A stretch of 46,186 nt of DNA from Fidelibacterota bacterium (lineage in GTDB: Bacteria > Marinisomatota > Marinisomatia > Marinisomatales > S15-B10). Below the pieces are notes generated by a model that had not been told where the DNA came from, ran no database searches, and saw only the letters and a program-made list of their open reading frames with translations. Below are positions 10,072-19,202 of this stretch, one piece after another. The position numbers were made by a program, and so were the translations under genes. Where the stretch lies: contig PAYY01000002.1 in the NCBI GenBank assembly GCA_002715465.1, positions 1 through 46,186 of the forward strand, read 5' to 3'. Numbering within the stretch: the stretch's first letter is position 1; every line of letters begins with the position of its first letter.

Positions 10072-12594
10072 TCAATCATTAGTATGAAAAAGAATTTCTT
10101 CCGGAACAATCATCTTTGGAGTTTCAGGTCCAGAAAAACTTACTTCTAGTCCTTTACCTCCCTCTCCTTGGAAGAAAAGAACCTTTATGGGATGTTTGCC
10201 TTTTTTTAGAGCAATCTGACCTGATACTTCAGTCATACCATGAGTATAATCATTATCTACAACAAGCTTATCATGTATGAAGATTTTACTACCGTCATCT
10301 GAATCAGAATAGAATGTATAGATGCCATTTGTAGGTACATGTACAAAACCAAAAAATCTTAGGGCAAAGTAATCATCTGACTCTCGCACTTTTAGATCCA
10401 ATTTAGAGGACACTCCTATGCTTGTTGGATCAAGCAGCGAAAAATCTGGTAATTTTCTAAAACCCAGTGATCCCCCTGAACTTTTCTCAAAAGAATTTTT
10501 ATCAAAAAATTCATACTTAATTCCTTTAGAAAAGCTCTTCTCTACACCTGAAATAGTATTAACCTTTGTGAACGTCTTTTCATTTACGCCACTAGATTCT
10601 CCATTATCCCAAAATGTGCGCGCTTTTATTCCCACTGTAGCATCTATTTTAAATGGTTTATTATAAAACAAGGATGATTCATCAGGGTCAGAACCATCCA
10701 TAGTATAATAAATATTACCTTTCTTTAATTCATTGCGGATTTTGATTTCCATATCATTTAAAAACATATCTCCATTTGAAAGAAAGTAAGGTGGAAGATA
10801 ACCAGCATTAATTTTTTTCACTTCTTCTGGATTCATTTTTATAACATCTCTATCATAGGTCATTAAACCATTAACTTCAATTTCAACATCAGTTGTTTGA
10901 GTATAAACTGCAGCCGATAGTCCATCTTTAATCATCCATTGAAGTTCACGGTATAGATTAGCATACCCTTCCGTCAAATCTTTCACTGTAGTATAATTTC
11001 TATAACCCCAATTATCTTTTTGTAACCAAGTATGATTTTCTACCGGCAAGCCTAATCCTCCAAATTCGCCAAGAACAATAGCTCTTTTTTCTTCAACTGG
11101 AGGAATATCTGGTCCAGGATAAGAATGAATATCATTGATATCTCCAACTCCCCTATCCGCCCATCCACTGGCTGCATTAACTAAACGTGTAGGATCAAGT
11201 TTTTTTACCATTCTCGTTATTTCCGCGGTTTTAAATTGTCCCCAACCCTCATTAAACGGAACCCAAACAATAATGGATGTATAATTCTTAAACTGATTAA
11301 TCATTTCTTTAATTTCAAGCTTGAACCAATCAGATGATTTTTTTGATCTAATAGCATCAGATTCATTCCTATCTATATATTCTCCTCCACTAGGCATATC
11401 CTGCCAAACTAAAACTCCTAATTTGTCACACCAGTAATACCAGCGTTCTGGCTCAACTTTCACATGTTTTCGGATCATATTAAAACCTAATTTTTTGGTC
11501 ACCTCAATATCGTAACGTAAAGCTTCATCAGTAGGAGCACTATAAAGACCATCTGGCCACCAACCTTGATCAAGAGGTCCAAGCTGAAAAGTAAATTTAT
11601 TATTCAATAAAATTCTGGTGATTCCATTATCATCCTTTCCTATTGCAATCTTTCTCATACCAAAATAAGATTTCACTTTATCGGTAACTTCGTTCTCTTC
11701 CAAAAGAGCAATTTCCACATCATATAAGAAAGGATCTTGAGGTGACCAAAGTCTTGCTTTATCTAGAGGTATGGTTACCTGACTATTAGCATTACCTATG
11801 TAGCTAGCTACTTCACTATTGTTAGATTTTACAACAACATTAATTGAATGATCTGGTTTTATTCCCCATATATTTGGTTTTATATTGACCACGCTTTCAT
11901 CAATATCAGAAGTGATTTCTAATGATTTAATAAATGATGAAGAATTTCCAACAGGTTCAATCCATACTGTTTGCCAAATACCAGTTATCGCTGTGTACCA
12001 AATTCCTCTAGGGTTGAGAACTTGTTTACCTCTAGGAATGTCTTCTGTATCTGCAGGATCCCAAGCCGATACAACTAATCGTTGAATTTCCCCTGGTTTA
12101 ATATATTCGGTAATATCAAAACTGAATGAATCATATCCACCACGATGCATTCCGACTTCATTATCATTCAACCAAACTCTAGCTTCCCAATCAACAGCAC
12201 CAAAATTCAAGATTATCCTATTTTTTCCCCATGATGAAGGAATTTTAAATGTTGTTTTATACCATAGTTTTTTATCGGGTGTAACTTTTTTCTTAACCCC
12301 TGAAAGAGCTGATTCAATAGGAAATGGAACTAGAATTTTGCCTTGTGTTTCCTTAAAAGAAGATGAGTTTTTTGGTAAAACTGCATAATCCCAGAGCCCA
12401 TTTAAATTCATCCATTCATTTCGCTCCATTTGAGGTCTTGGGTACTCAGCAAGAGGGTTCATAGGATTGACGTCTTTAGCAAACTTACTAATCAAACCAT
12501 CATCTTTTATTACCCAATCTTCTGAATCCACATTGGAACATCCAACTATTATTAAAGTAGAGAATGAAACAAAAATAATCGTGTTGTTCCTCAT
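10072..12594 (-). CDS. GH2 glycosidase with chitobiase-C and PA14 domains, lipoprotein
   Basis: This 840-residue lipoprotein (lipid cysteine C19 in IIVGC) belongs to glycoside hydrolase family 2. The sugar-binding jelly roll is at about 50-215 (NLNGLWDYAV, WLNDNEVGMHRGGYDSF), the Ig-like domain at about 216-320 and the TIM barrel at about 325-600. The acid/base is E449 in VPFNEGWGQ and the nucleophile E510 in VLGEFGG. A chitobiase C-terminal-like domain (about 610-690, TMDGSDPDE) and a PA14 domain (about 695-835, FYSDSDDGSKIFI) follow and probably bind carbohydrate. GH2 covers beta-galactosidase, beta-glucuronidase, beta-mannosidase and others; the exact activity is unknown. It sits between the epimerase (64 bases upstream) and the sulfatase (12 bases downstream). 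Confidence 0.93.
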   Translation of the reverse strand: MRNNTIIFVSFSTLIIVGCSNVDSEDWVIKDDGLISKFAKDVNPMNPLAEYPRPQMERNEWMNLNGLWDYAVLPKNSSSFKETQGKILVPFPIESALSGVKKKVTPDKKLWYKTTFKIPSSWGKNRIILNFGAVDWEARVWLNDNEVGMHRGGYDSFSFDITEYIKPGEIQRLVVSAWDPADTEDIPRGKQVLNPRGIWYTAITGIWQTVWIEPVGNSSSFIKSLEITSDIDESVVNIKPNIWGIKPDHSINVVVKSNNSEVASYIGNANSQVTIPLDKARLWSPQDPFLYDVEIALLEENEVTDKVKSYFGMRKIAIGKDDNGITRILLNNKFTFQLGPLDQGWWPDGLYSAPTDEALRYDIEVTKKLGFNMIRKHVKVEPERWYYWCDKLGVLVWQDMPSGGEYIDRNESDAIRSKKSSDWFKLEIKEMINQFKNYTSIIVWVPFNEGWGQFKTAEITRMVKKLDPTRLVNAASGWADRGVGDINDIHSYPGPDIPPVEEKRAIVLGEFGGLGLPVENHTWLQKDNWGYRNYTTVKDLTEGYANLYRELQWMIKDGLSAAVYTQTTDVEIEVNGLMTYDRDVIKMNPEEVKKINAGYLPPYFLSNGDMFLNDMEIKIRNELKKGNIYYTMDGSDPDESSLFYNKPFKIDATVGIKARTFWDNGESSGVNEKTFTKVNTISGVEKSFSKGIKYEFFDKNSFEKSSGGSLGFRKLPDFSLLDPTSIGVSSKLDLKVRESDDYFALRFFGFVHVPTNGIYTFYSDSDDGSKIFIHDKLVVDNDYTHGMTEVSGQIALKKGKHPIKVLFFQGEGGKGLEVSFSGPETPKMIVPEEILFHTND

Positions 12595-12658
12595 TTTCCT
12601 CTCCTAATTGCGGTTTTCATATATCTAATGACAAAAAATATAATCTATGAATTATTTT

Positions 12659-13798
12659 TTATTTTATAGAAAAACGGTATATAGTTGTTTGATTATAAAT
12701 ATCGTTTGGACTAAGAGAAACAGTTGGAAAATCAGGTTGATTAACAGAATCTGGAAAATGATCCGCTTCTAGGCATAAAGCTGAACGATGTAAATATTTT
12801 TTTCCCAACTTGCCTGAAACTGAACCATCTAAAAAATTACCTGAATAAAACTGCATACCTGGCTCTGTCGTAAGAACTTCCATAAACCTTCCAGAAATAG
12901 GTTCATAAAGTGTAACAGCTAATCTCAAAGAATTATCCCAGTCATTGAGCACCCAATTATGATCATATCCTAACCCGAGTTGAAGTTGCACATTATCTTC
13001 ATCAATTCTTTTTCCTATTCGAGTTTCCTTTCGAAAATCCATGGGTGTATCTGTTACATTTCTAAGTTCACCGGTAGGAATCAGTCCTTCACGAACTGGA
13101 GTAAATCTATCAGCATTAATCCACAATTCATGATCAAGAATATTGCCTTCTCCAGCTCCAGATAGATTAAAATAACCATGATGAGTAGGATTTAAAACGG
13201 TAAGTTCATCTGTCGTTGCCTCATAGACAATTTTCAATTCATTTTTATCCGTCAAAGAGTAGATCACCGAAATTGAAAGATTCCCTGGATAACCTTCCTC
13301 ACCATCTTCACTAAGGTAAAAAAGTTTCAAAGCTGGAATACCGTCATCTTTAATGATAGTAGGAGTCCAAACTCTTTTGTTAAATCCATTGATCCCACCA
13401 TGTAAATGATTACCGTTATCATTTTTTGCAAGATTGTAATCTTTTCCATCTAAATTAAATTTACCATCTGCGATACGATTTCCAACTCTTCCACAAATAG
13501 CACCAAAATATGATTTGTCCATAACATATTGTTCAATGTTATCAAAACCTAGAACCACATCAGCCAATTCCCCTTTTCGATCAGGAACTCGCAAAGTCGT
13601 AACAATTGCACCATAGTTAATGACTTCCATTTCAAGTCCATGTCGGTTCTTAAATGAAAAAATGGAGACTTCTTTACCTCCCTCTATTGAACCGTAAGAA
13701 TTTTCCACTATAGTTATTGAATTTTCTTTCATACTTGAACAGCTAACCAGAAAAACTGCTATAATTAAGTTGAATATGTGCAAAAAGTTCTGATTCAT
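12659..13798 (-). CDS. galM: Aldose 1-epimerase (mutarotase), lipoprotein
   Basis: This 379-residue GalM-family enzyme interconverts alpha and beta anomers of aldoses such as galactose or glucose. Family motifs are clear: NYGAIVTTLRVPDR, GNRIADGKF, NHLHGGINGFNKRVW, PTHHGYFNLSG (catalytic His), GYDHNWVL and LEADHFPDS (catalytic Glu). Unlike the cytoplasmic E. coli enzyme it has a lipoprotein signal (lipid cysteine C20 in FLVSC-SS), so it acts outside the cytoplasm. A GGAG ribosome-binding site lies ahead of ATG 13798. It is the first gene of the GH2-sulfatase run and could supply the right anomer to the transporters or to the PQQ sugar dehydrogenase. Confidence 0.93.
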   Translation of the reverse strand: MNQNFLHIFNLIIAVFLVSCSSMKENSITIVENSYGSIEGGKEVSIFSFKNRHGLEMEVINYGAIVTTLRVPDRKGELADVVLGFDNIEQYVMDKSYFGAICGRVGNRIADGKFNLDGKDYNLAKNDNGNHLHGGINGFNKRVWTPTIIKDDGIPALKLFYLSEDGEEGYPGNLSISVIYSLTDKNELKIVYEATTDELTVLNPTHHGYFNLSGAGEGNILDHELWINADRFTPVREGLIPTGELRNVTDTPMDFRKETRIGKRIDEDNVQLQLGLGYDHNWVLNDWDNSLRLAVTLYEPISGRFMEVLTTEPGMQFYSGNFLDGSVSGKLGKKYLHRSALCLEADHFPDSVNQPDFPTVSLSPNDIYNQTTIYRFSIK

Positions 13799-13938
13799 AG
13801 TTTTTTTCTCCTAGATTTTCATTTATATATTTTCTTTGGAAAAGTTTAAGAAGATTGATAACATTGGTTTTAGATAGATAGAACAAACAGCGAAGTTCCC
13901 CTTGGTTAATTTTTACAATACTTGTAGGATGTAACATT

Positions 13939-14349
13939 ATGAAAAGTAGTCCAAAAACTCTTCTTTCTCGAAATTTAATTGTTGCTACAACTCTACTCAC
14001 TATATTATTTAGTTCCTGTGGAAATGAGGAAACTTACGATCGAAGCCTAAATGGAACATGGACCAGAGATGGTAATGAATTAGCGTTATTTTCAGATTCA
14101 ACTTTTTATGCATCTTGTGAAGGCTATTGTTGGGCAATGGGAGGTAAAGAAGATAAGTATTATCTTTATAATGATAGTCTAATTCGTTTCGACTATGATG
14201 GAGACTACGTCTGGAAAATTTCTCAAGATGGTCGGCGATTAAAAATGACTCCTCATAGATCAAAAGTTCCAACTCGTGATGAATTTGTTGTGGGTGTCTG
14301 GGATCGCACTGGTTATGTACCCAAAACCTCCCTGAGAATAAACTATTAA
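13939..14349 (+). CDS. Small orphan lipoprotein, unknown function
   Basis: A 136-residue predicted lipoprotein with lipid cysteine C27 in TILFSSC. The mature part is short and beta-rich, with LNGTWTRDGNELALFSDSTF and a paired DGDYVWKISQDGRRLKM segment, resembling a lipocalin-like or copper-resistance-like small barrel. Two further cysteines (SCEGYC) could form a disulfide. I cannot name a family. It is divergent from the epimerase gene and ends four bases before the stop of the converging pentaheme gene. The start has TAGGATG at ribosome-binding distance. Confidence 0.6.
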   Translation: MKSSPKTLLSRNLIVATTLLTILFSSCGNEETYDRSLNGTWTRDGNELALFSDSTFYASCEGYCWAMGGKEDKYYLYNDSLIRFDYDGDYVWKISQDGRRLKMTPHRSKVPTRDEFVVGVWDRTGYVPKTSLRINY

Positions 14350-14353
14350 ATCC

Positions 14354-17300
14354 TTATTCTTTAATACTTTCAAAGTATTCCCACATTGCGTCAAATTGTT
14401 TCTTTGAATCACCATCATAATAATTAGTTAAAAATGTTTTCCCTGTATCATCAGCATAGCGAGGCATCATCGTGTCCTCAATAATTCTTTGAGGATTATT
14501 GAGAAAGCGATGATAATAGTCTTTCTTTAATCTTTTTGTCACTATGCTAAAATTTATAGATTCAATTGGTACACCTCCTGTAGCTCTTTTTTCTCCAACA
14601 CCGTGACATGTAATACAAGCAAAACCACCATTAGTTTGAACAAGAGCTTTTCCAGTTTCGACTATAGAAGGGTCTCTTTTGCTCGCTTCTACAGTTGATT
14701 TTGGATTAATTCCATGCAGCATAGCCAATCCATCTGTAATTATTTTTGAATGATAACTAAATCCTGGCATACGAGCGATAAGACCACCTCGAGGCTTTTT
14801 TGATATCTCTCCTGAAATAAAATCATTCATCCAATCCGCTTTTAGTTTCCCCCCGACCCATGTAAGATCAGGCCTACCTTGATAATCCCAAATCAGATCT
14901 AGGCCCAACGCATGCGCTAAATCATCATTTGAGACTATTTCTTTACTATTAGCTGAGATTAGCGACCAGGTATCTTCTATTGAATCAAATGAGTGACAAC
15001 CTGTACACTTTAACGATTCAATTTGCCTTAAAGCAGCAAGAGAGGAGGTTTGCTGAAAAATACTTTTTATGCCACTTCTTGCGAAAGATTTGAGTGCTTC
15101 TCGGTCTTCAAGTGAAAAATTAAACCTAGGTGCTTTTCCCGTATTTTTTTCATCGGGTGAGAGACAACCATTATCCCAATTACCCCTCTCAATTGTTTCG
15201 AGTGATGGAGCAGAAAATGTAATCCTAGGATTAGAAGAAAGTTCATGGCAATTGATACAACCCGAAGAGCTAACTAACTCTTTTCCTTTTTCAATATTTC
15301 CTTTTTCATAATTCAAATCTGTGGTAAGTGATACTTGATCACTTGCAATAATATAACTAGCTAAATCATGTGCTTGTTCTTCACTAACACGAAAATTTGG
15401 CATCTTTGTAGTCTTGTGATAACGAGATGGGTTTTGAATAAAATCTTTGAGAGCATTAGGCTTCCATTTAGAATGAACATAATCAAGAGAAATTCGATTG
15501 AAATTATCATTTTCTTTTTCACCAGGCTTCGCATGACAACCGATACAGCCTAAAGCTGAAAAAATACTTTCCCCTCGAGATGGATCTCCACGAATAGTGT
15601 TAGAAAGAATCCCTTCAGAATCAGAGAGGGAGACAAGAAAAGCAGAAATATGATTGATATCATCAGCAGAACCGTCACCAATTATAATAGGCATACTAGC
15701 ATCAGAGCGCAAATCCTTTGGGTTGCTAATCCATTTTGAAATCCAATTACCATTTAACCTGCTACCAATATTTGTGAATGAAGGAGCTCCCCAACTAAGT
15801 TCAGCCATTGCTTGAGATAAAAGTTTCTTTTCTGATGGTAAATGACATTTAATACAATTATTAGAAGCAAACAATTCCCTACCTTTGTGCTGATTGGAAT
15901 ATCGATCTAAACCTACTGTGGTAGGATTAAACCATAGAGAACTAGGCGGAATTGGTTCAAGCGGGAATGCATCACTTTCCCAAAATAATCTTAAAGTTAT
16001 ATCAGTCGGATCATTAGGAGTACCTTTCCAATTTGTTTCTTCTGGAGATTTGAGAACTATCTGAATAGTATTAAGACCAGAAACAAGATTGACAGGATCA
16101 CTTCTCGTACGAATTAAATTTTTATAACCATTATCTTTATAAGGCCAACTTGCTAACACTTCAAGACCATTTATCCATATATTCAAAAATCCTTGAGATT
16201 CAGATTCAAAAACAACTTCTCTTGCAAAATCTGAATTAAGATAACCTTCCCAAGTTAAATTAAATCGTTCATTTTTTATAAAAGGTGACGGAGATTCATT
16301 TATAGGGACATGTAAAGCTACAAGACGGGATTTCCTAACATCTATAGTTCTGTCTCCTTGTTTTTGTGAATTAATAATAAGACCAAGTCCTGGCTCTAAA
16401 CCATTTTTCCTATACTCATTTTCATTCCGGCCTAGTTGATTGGAAGAGGGAACTTCTGGAATAGACACAAGATTTTCAGTTTTAAATCCTCTGCTCGAAA
16501 GTTTATTGGGATCCCCAAGCACATGAATTGTATGATGTATAAATTGAGAAATCCATTCACCATCTTGAGACTTTATATTATATTTAATTTCCATTTGCAT
16601 GGCTGGTCTCATATCTGGGATTTTCAAAAATACTGATTTGCTGTCATCAGATAATAGTACTTCGGTAGCATAGAGTTTATCATGTCCTTTTCTTCCATCA
16701 CTTACTCTATAGTCTTGAGAACCATAGTTAGGAGTCCGACGATAATTCCAACGCTCAATATTATAACTTTGTGGATTAACTGCTGTCTCACGATCTAATG
16801 GATAACTAAACGTGATAAGTACACCCGTTTCAACAGCATTAATTTTCGTAGCAATATGTAATGGTTTTTCTGTCGTGCGAATCCTATAAAAACCGCCTGG
16901 AAAAGTCTTATTGCTAGACCAAGCAAAAAGGCCACAAACGTATAAACCATTATCTTTAGGATGGAAACGACCCCGCATTACACCTGTCGGGAATTCTTCC
17001 ATTGGAACTTGGACAATCCCACCCTGTTTAATATCTCCTACATCTTCATATAAAACATTAAAAACTTTTCCATAACCATAAGATAAACTTAAAAGACTAC
17101 CATAAAGAGGTCCCCAATTTTCATTTTTTACCCAGAGTTGTTCTGAAGGTGAGCGATCAACTTTATTATGTATCCAGCAGATTGGAAGCTCAAAGTCACT
17201 AGCCTTTTGGTCTGGACTATGATAGGCACCCATTGCCCCATAGAATCCATAACGCTTTATCCAATTAATTTTATTTTTCGGGTTCCAGTGTCCTTCTTGA

Positions 17301-18913
17301 TCACTGGAAATAAATGACCCATCATCATTTAAAAGAACACCATTCGGTGCTCTAAAACCACTTGCTACAATCTCACTTTCTTCACCATCTTTCGAAACTC
17401 TGATGATAGTTCCATGTTGTGGAACTAACGCTTCTTTTGCATGTCTAGCACCTTTAGCATAATATAAATTTCCATCATCATCTACTTGAAGATCCATTGC
17501 AAATTCATGAAAATGTTCAGTAACCTGATGATCATTATTAAAGTTTTCATAAAAATCAGTCTCACCATCATTATTCAAATCTCTTAAAATTGTAATCTGA
17601 TCTCGGCAAGTTACGTAAATATCCTCATCAATAACTTTTACTCCTAAAGGTTGGAAAAGACCTGTAGCAATTCTTTTCCACTTTAAGTTTCCAAGAGAGT
17701 TTCCTAATCCTTCTACTATCCAAACATCACCCTGCCAAGTACAAACTGCCGCTTTACTAGGATCCTTAAAATAGTCAAATCCACCAAATCTCAAATACGA
17801 GTTCCAAGGATTATTCATAGGTGCTGTTATATAATCCCAAGTTACAGGAACATCATCAGAACCAAGTTTTGCAACTGTTGTTAATTCCTGATCCCAACTA
17901 GCAGGACCTCCATTAGTAAAATTGGATAGATCAAAAGGATCTGACAATTCAAAATTAGATGAAGCAAGTTTTTTGATTTCACTATCTGCCGCTTTAATAA
18001 ATATCACCTTAATATCAGTACGTTGGGATGAAGCCGGAATTTTTATTCGTACATGCAATCCTTCTAAAGCCCATTGAACACCATCTACATTGGCTAAGTA
18101 TGCAATAGATAGAGAAGTTTTTTTATCTGGATCTTTTAATGAGACAAGAGATTCTCCTCCAAAATTGCTCCCTTTGCCTGAGCCTAAAGAAAATTCCTCA
18201 ACTATACCACTATCTGAAGAGGCTAGTTCAAGAACAAGATCGCTAGAAGAAGGTGAAATATTTAAGGTTCTTACAATCGCAGAATGTTTGCCAATTTGTT
18301 CCAAACTGGGCATTTCAAGTACTTTTGTTTCTCCAACGGTGTAAGAAAGGATTACTTTATCTTCATTGACATATAGACCTTTCCAGTGAGCCCAATTTCG
18401 AGGAAGTGGGCCATATGGTTTTTTATCAAGGCCAAGCATTCTCGGATCATCAAAACTATTATTAGAATTCGCCCATCCAGGCGCCTTAGGCGTAGTAAAC
18501 ATTAAATCACCTACTGGCGACATATGTGTCGTATGAGACCCATCAAAAGCAATATTCGTCCAATTAACAAACCCTTCTCCAGTCCAAGCACCAGCAGTTC
18601 TTAATAAATCAGTATCATACACAATAAAAGTATTTCCTTTTACCAAACCACCTTCACCTTTATCAAGTCGAATAGCAATACCTTTATAAGCAAAGTTCTC
18701 AGGAGAAACTTCATAAGTTGCTGTTAAGTATGGTCCATAGTTCATTTTTTCATACCATTCTTGCTGCGATTTTTCGTTACCACTCTTTGAAGCTGATTCT
18801 AGCCCAGTGCTACATCCCCAAATCAAAAAAATGACAGAAATAAAAAAGCTAGAAATGAAAATCTTTTTTTTATAATCAATTATATGATAAAAGATCGTGT
18901 TATTTAGTTCCAT
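14354..18913 (-). CDS. Giant pentaheme DUF6797 lipoprotein
   Basis: This 1519-residue lipoprotein starts best at ATG 18913, because AAAGAGG lies just upstream; the longer frame would need a TTG. The lipid cysteine is C34 (LIWGC). The first third resembles DUF6797 (GKGEGG and NWTNIAFDGSHTTHMSP regions). A sorbosone/PVC-type dehydrogenase-like propeller follows (about 350-680, with DLNNDGETDFYENF and SGFRAPNGVLL), then an Ig-like stretch and a PA14-like stretch. The C-terminal 500 residues carry five c-type heme motifs: CIKCH 1020, CIGCH 1123, CINCH 1219, CTGCH 1303 and CITCH 1433. It probably oxidises a sugar-like substrate and passes electrons along the hemes, but the substrate is unknown. 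It is transcribed alone, divergent from the first SSS symporter. Confidence 0.88.
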   Translation of the reverse strand: MELNNTIFYHIIDYKKKIFISSFFISVIFLIWGCSTGLESASKSGNEKSQQEWYEKMNYGPYLTATYEVSPENFAYKGIAIRLDKGEGGLVKGNTFIVYDTDLLRTAGAWTGEGFVNWTNIAFDGSHTTHMSPVGDLMFTTPKAPGWANSNNSFDDPRMLGLDKKPYGPLPRNWAHWKGLYVNEDKVILSYTVGETKVLEMPSLEQIGKHSAIVRTLNISPSSSDLVLELASSDSGIVEEFSLGSGKGSNFGGESLVSLKDPDKKTSLSIAYLANVDGVQWALEGLHVRIKIPASSQRTDIKVIFIKAADSEIKKLASSNFELSDPFDLSNFTNGGPASWDQELTTVAKLGSDDVPVTWDYITAPMNNPWNSYLRFGGFDYFKDPSKAAVCTWQGDVWIVEGLGNSLGNLKWKRIATGLFQPLGVKVIDEDIYVTCRDQITILRDLNNDGETDFYENFNNDHQVTEHFHEFAMDLQVDDDGNLYYAKGARHAKEALVPQHGTIIRVSKDGEESEIVASGFRAPNGVLLNDDGSFISSDQEGHWNPKNKINWIKRYGFYGAMGAYHSPDQKASDFELPICWIHNKVDRSPSEQLWVKNENWGPLYGSLLSLSYGYGKVFNVLYEDVGDIKQGGIVQVPMEEFPTGVMRGRFHPKDNGLYVCGLFAWSSNKTFPGGFYRIRTTEKPLHIATKINAVETGVLITFSYPLDRETAVNPQSYNIERWNYRRTPNYGSQDYRVSDGRKGHDKLYATEVLLSDDSKSVFLKIPDMRPAMQMEIKYNIKSQDGEWISQFIHHTIHVLGDPNKLSSRGFKTENLVSIPEVPSSNQLGRNENEYRKNGLEPGLGLIINSQKQGDRTIDVRKSRLVALHVPINESPSPFIKNERFNLTWEGYLNSDFAREVVFESESQGFLNIWINGLEVLASWPYKDNGYKNLIRTRSDPVNLVSGLNTIQIVLKSPEETNWKGTPNDPTDITLRLFWESDAFPLEPIPPSSLWFNPTTVGLDRYSNQHKGRELFASNNCIKCHLPSEKKLLSQAMAELSWGAPSFTNIGSRLNGNWISKWISNPKDLRSDASMPIIIGDGSADDINHISAFLVSLSDSEGILSNTIRGDPSRGESIFSALGCIGCHAKPGEKENDNFNRISLDYVHSKWKPNALKDFIQNPSRYHKTTKMPNFRVSEEQAHDLASYIIASDQVSLTTDLNYEKGNIEKGKELVSSSGCINCHELSSNPRITFSAPSLETIERGNWDNGCLSPDEKNTGKAPRFNFSLEDREALKSFARSGIKSIFQQTSSLAALRQIESLKCTGCHSFDSIEDTWSLISANSKEIVSNDDLAHALGLDLIWDYQGRPDLTWVGGKLKADWMNDFISGEISKKPRGGLIARMPGFSYHSKIITDGLAMLHGINPKSTVEASKRDPSIVETGKALVQTNGGFACITCHGVGEKRATGGVPIESINFSIVTKRLKKDYYHRFLNNPQRIIEDTMMPRYADDTGKTFLTNYYDGDSKKQFDAMWEYFESIKE

Positions 18914-19202
18914 AATTACCTCTTTCAAATTTTTTTAGATACTTTTTAATAACTTGATTGATCCTAAATAATAATTAATCGATCTATACCATTGATTAAT
19001 TACCAAACACTTTAGAAAAATTAACCCAAACAAGATATTTACAATTACATCAATTCTATAAAATCCAATGTAAAGCTATATTAAAATGTTCTCAAAACAA
19101 ACTTACAATTATTATCTGTTGAACATAAAGAAAATATTAATTCTTGAAAATCATGGAATACGTTGCCCTTTCTAACTTTCCTTCTTTACTTTACGATATA
19201 TT
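18914..19202. other. Divergent intergenic region
   Basis: These 289 bases separate the pentaheme gene (minus) from the SSS symporter gene (plus), so both promoters must lie here. The region is very AT-rich. I could not find a convincing -35/-10 pair, operator palindrome or riboswitch fold. Confidence 0.4.

Noticed and set aside
13743..14000. 85-codon minus-strand frame across the galM/lipoprotein intergenic region
   Set aside because: It overlaps the signal-peptide coding ends of two well-supported genes and encodes no recognisable protein.
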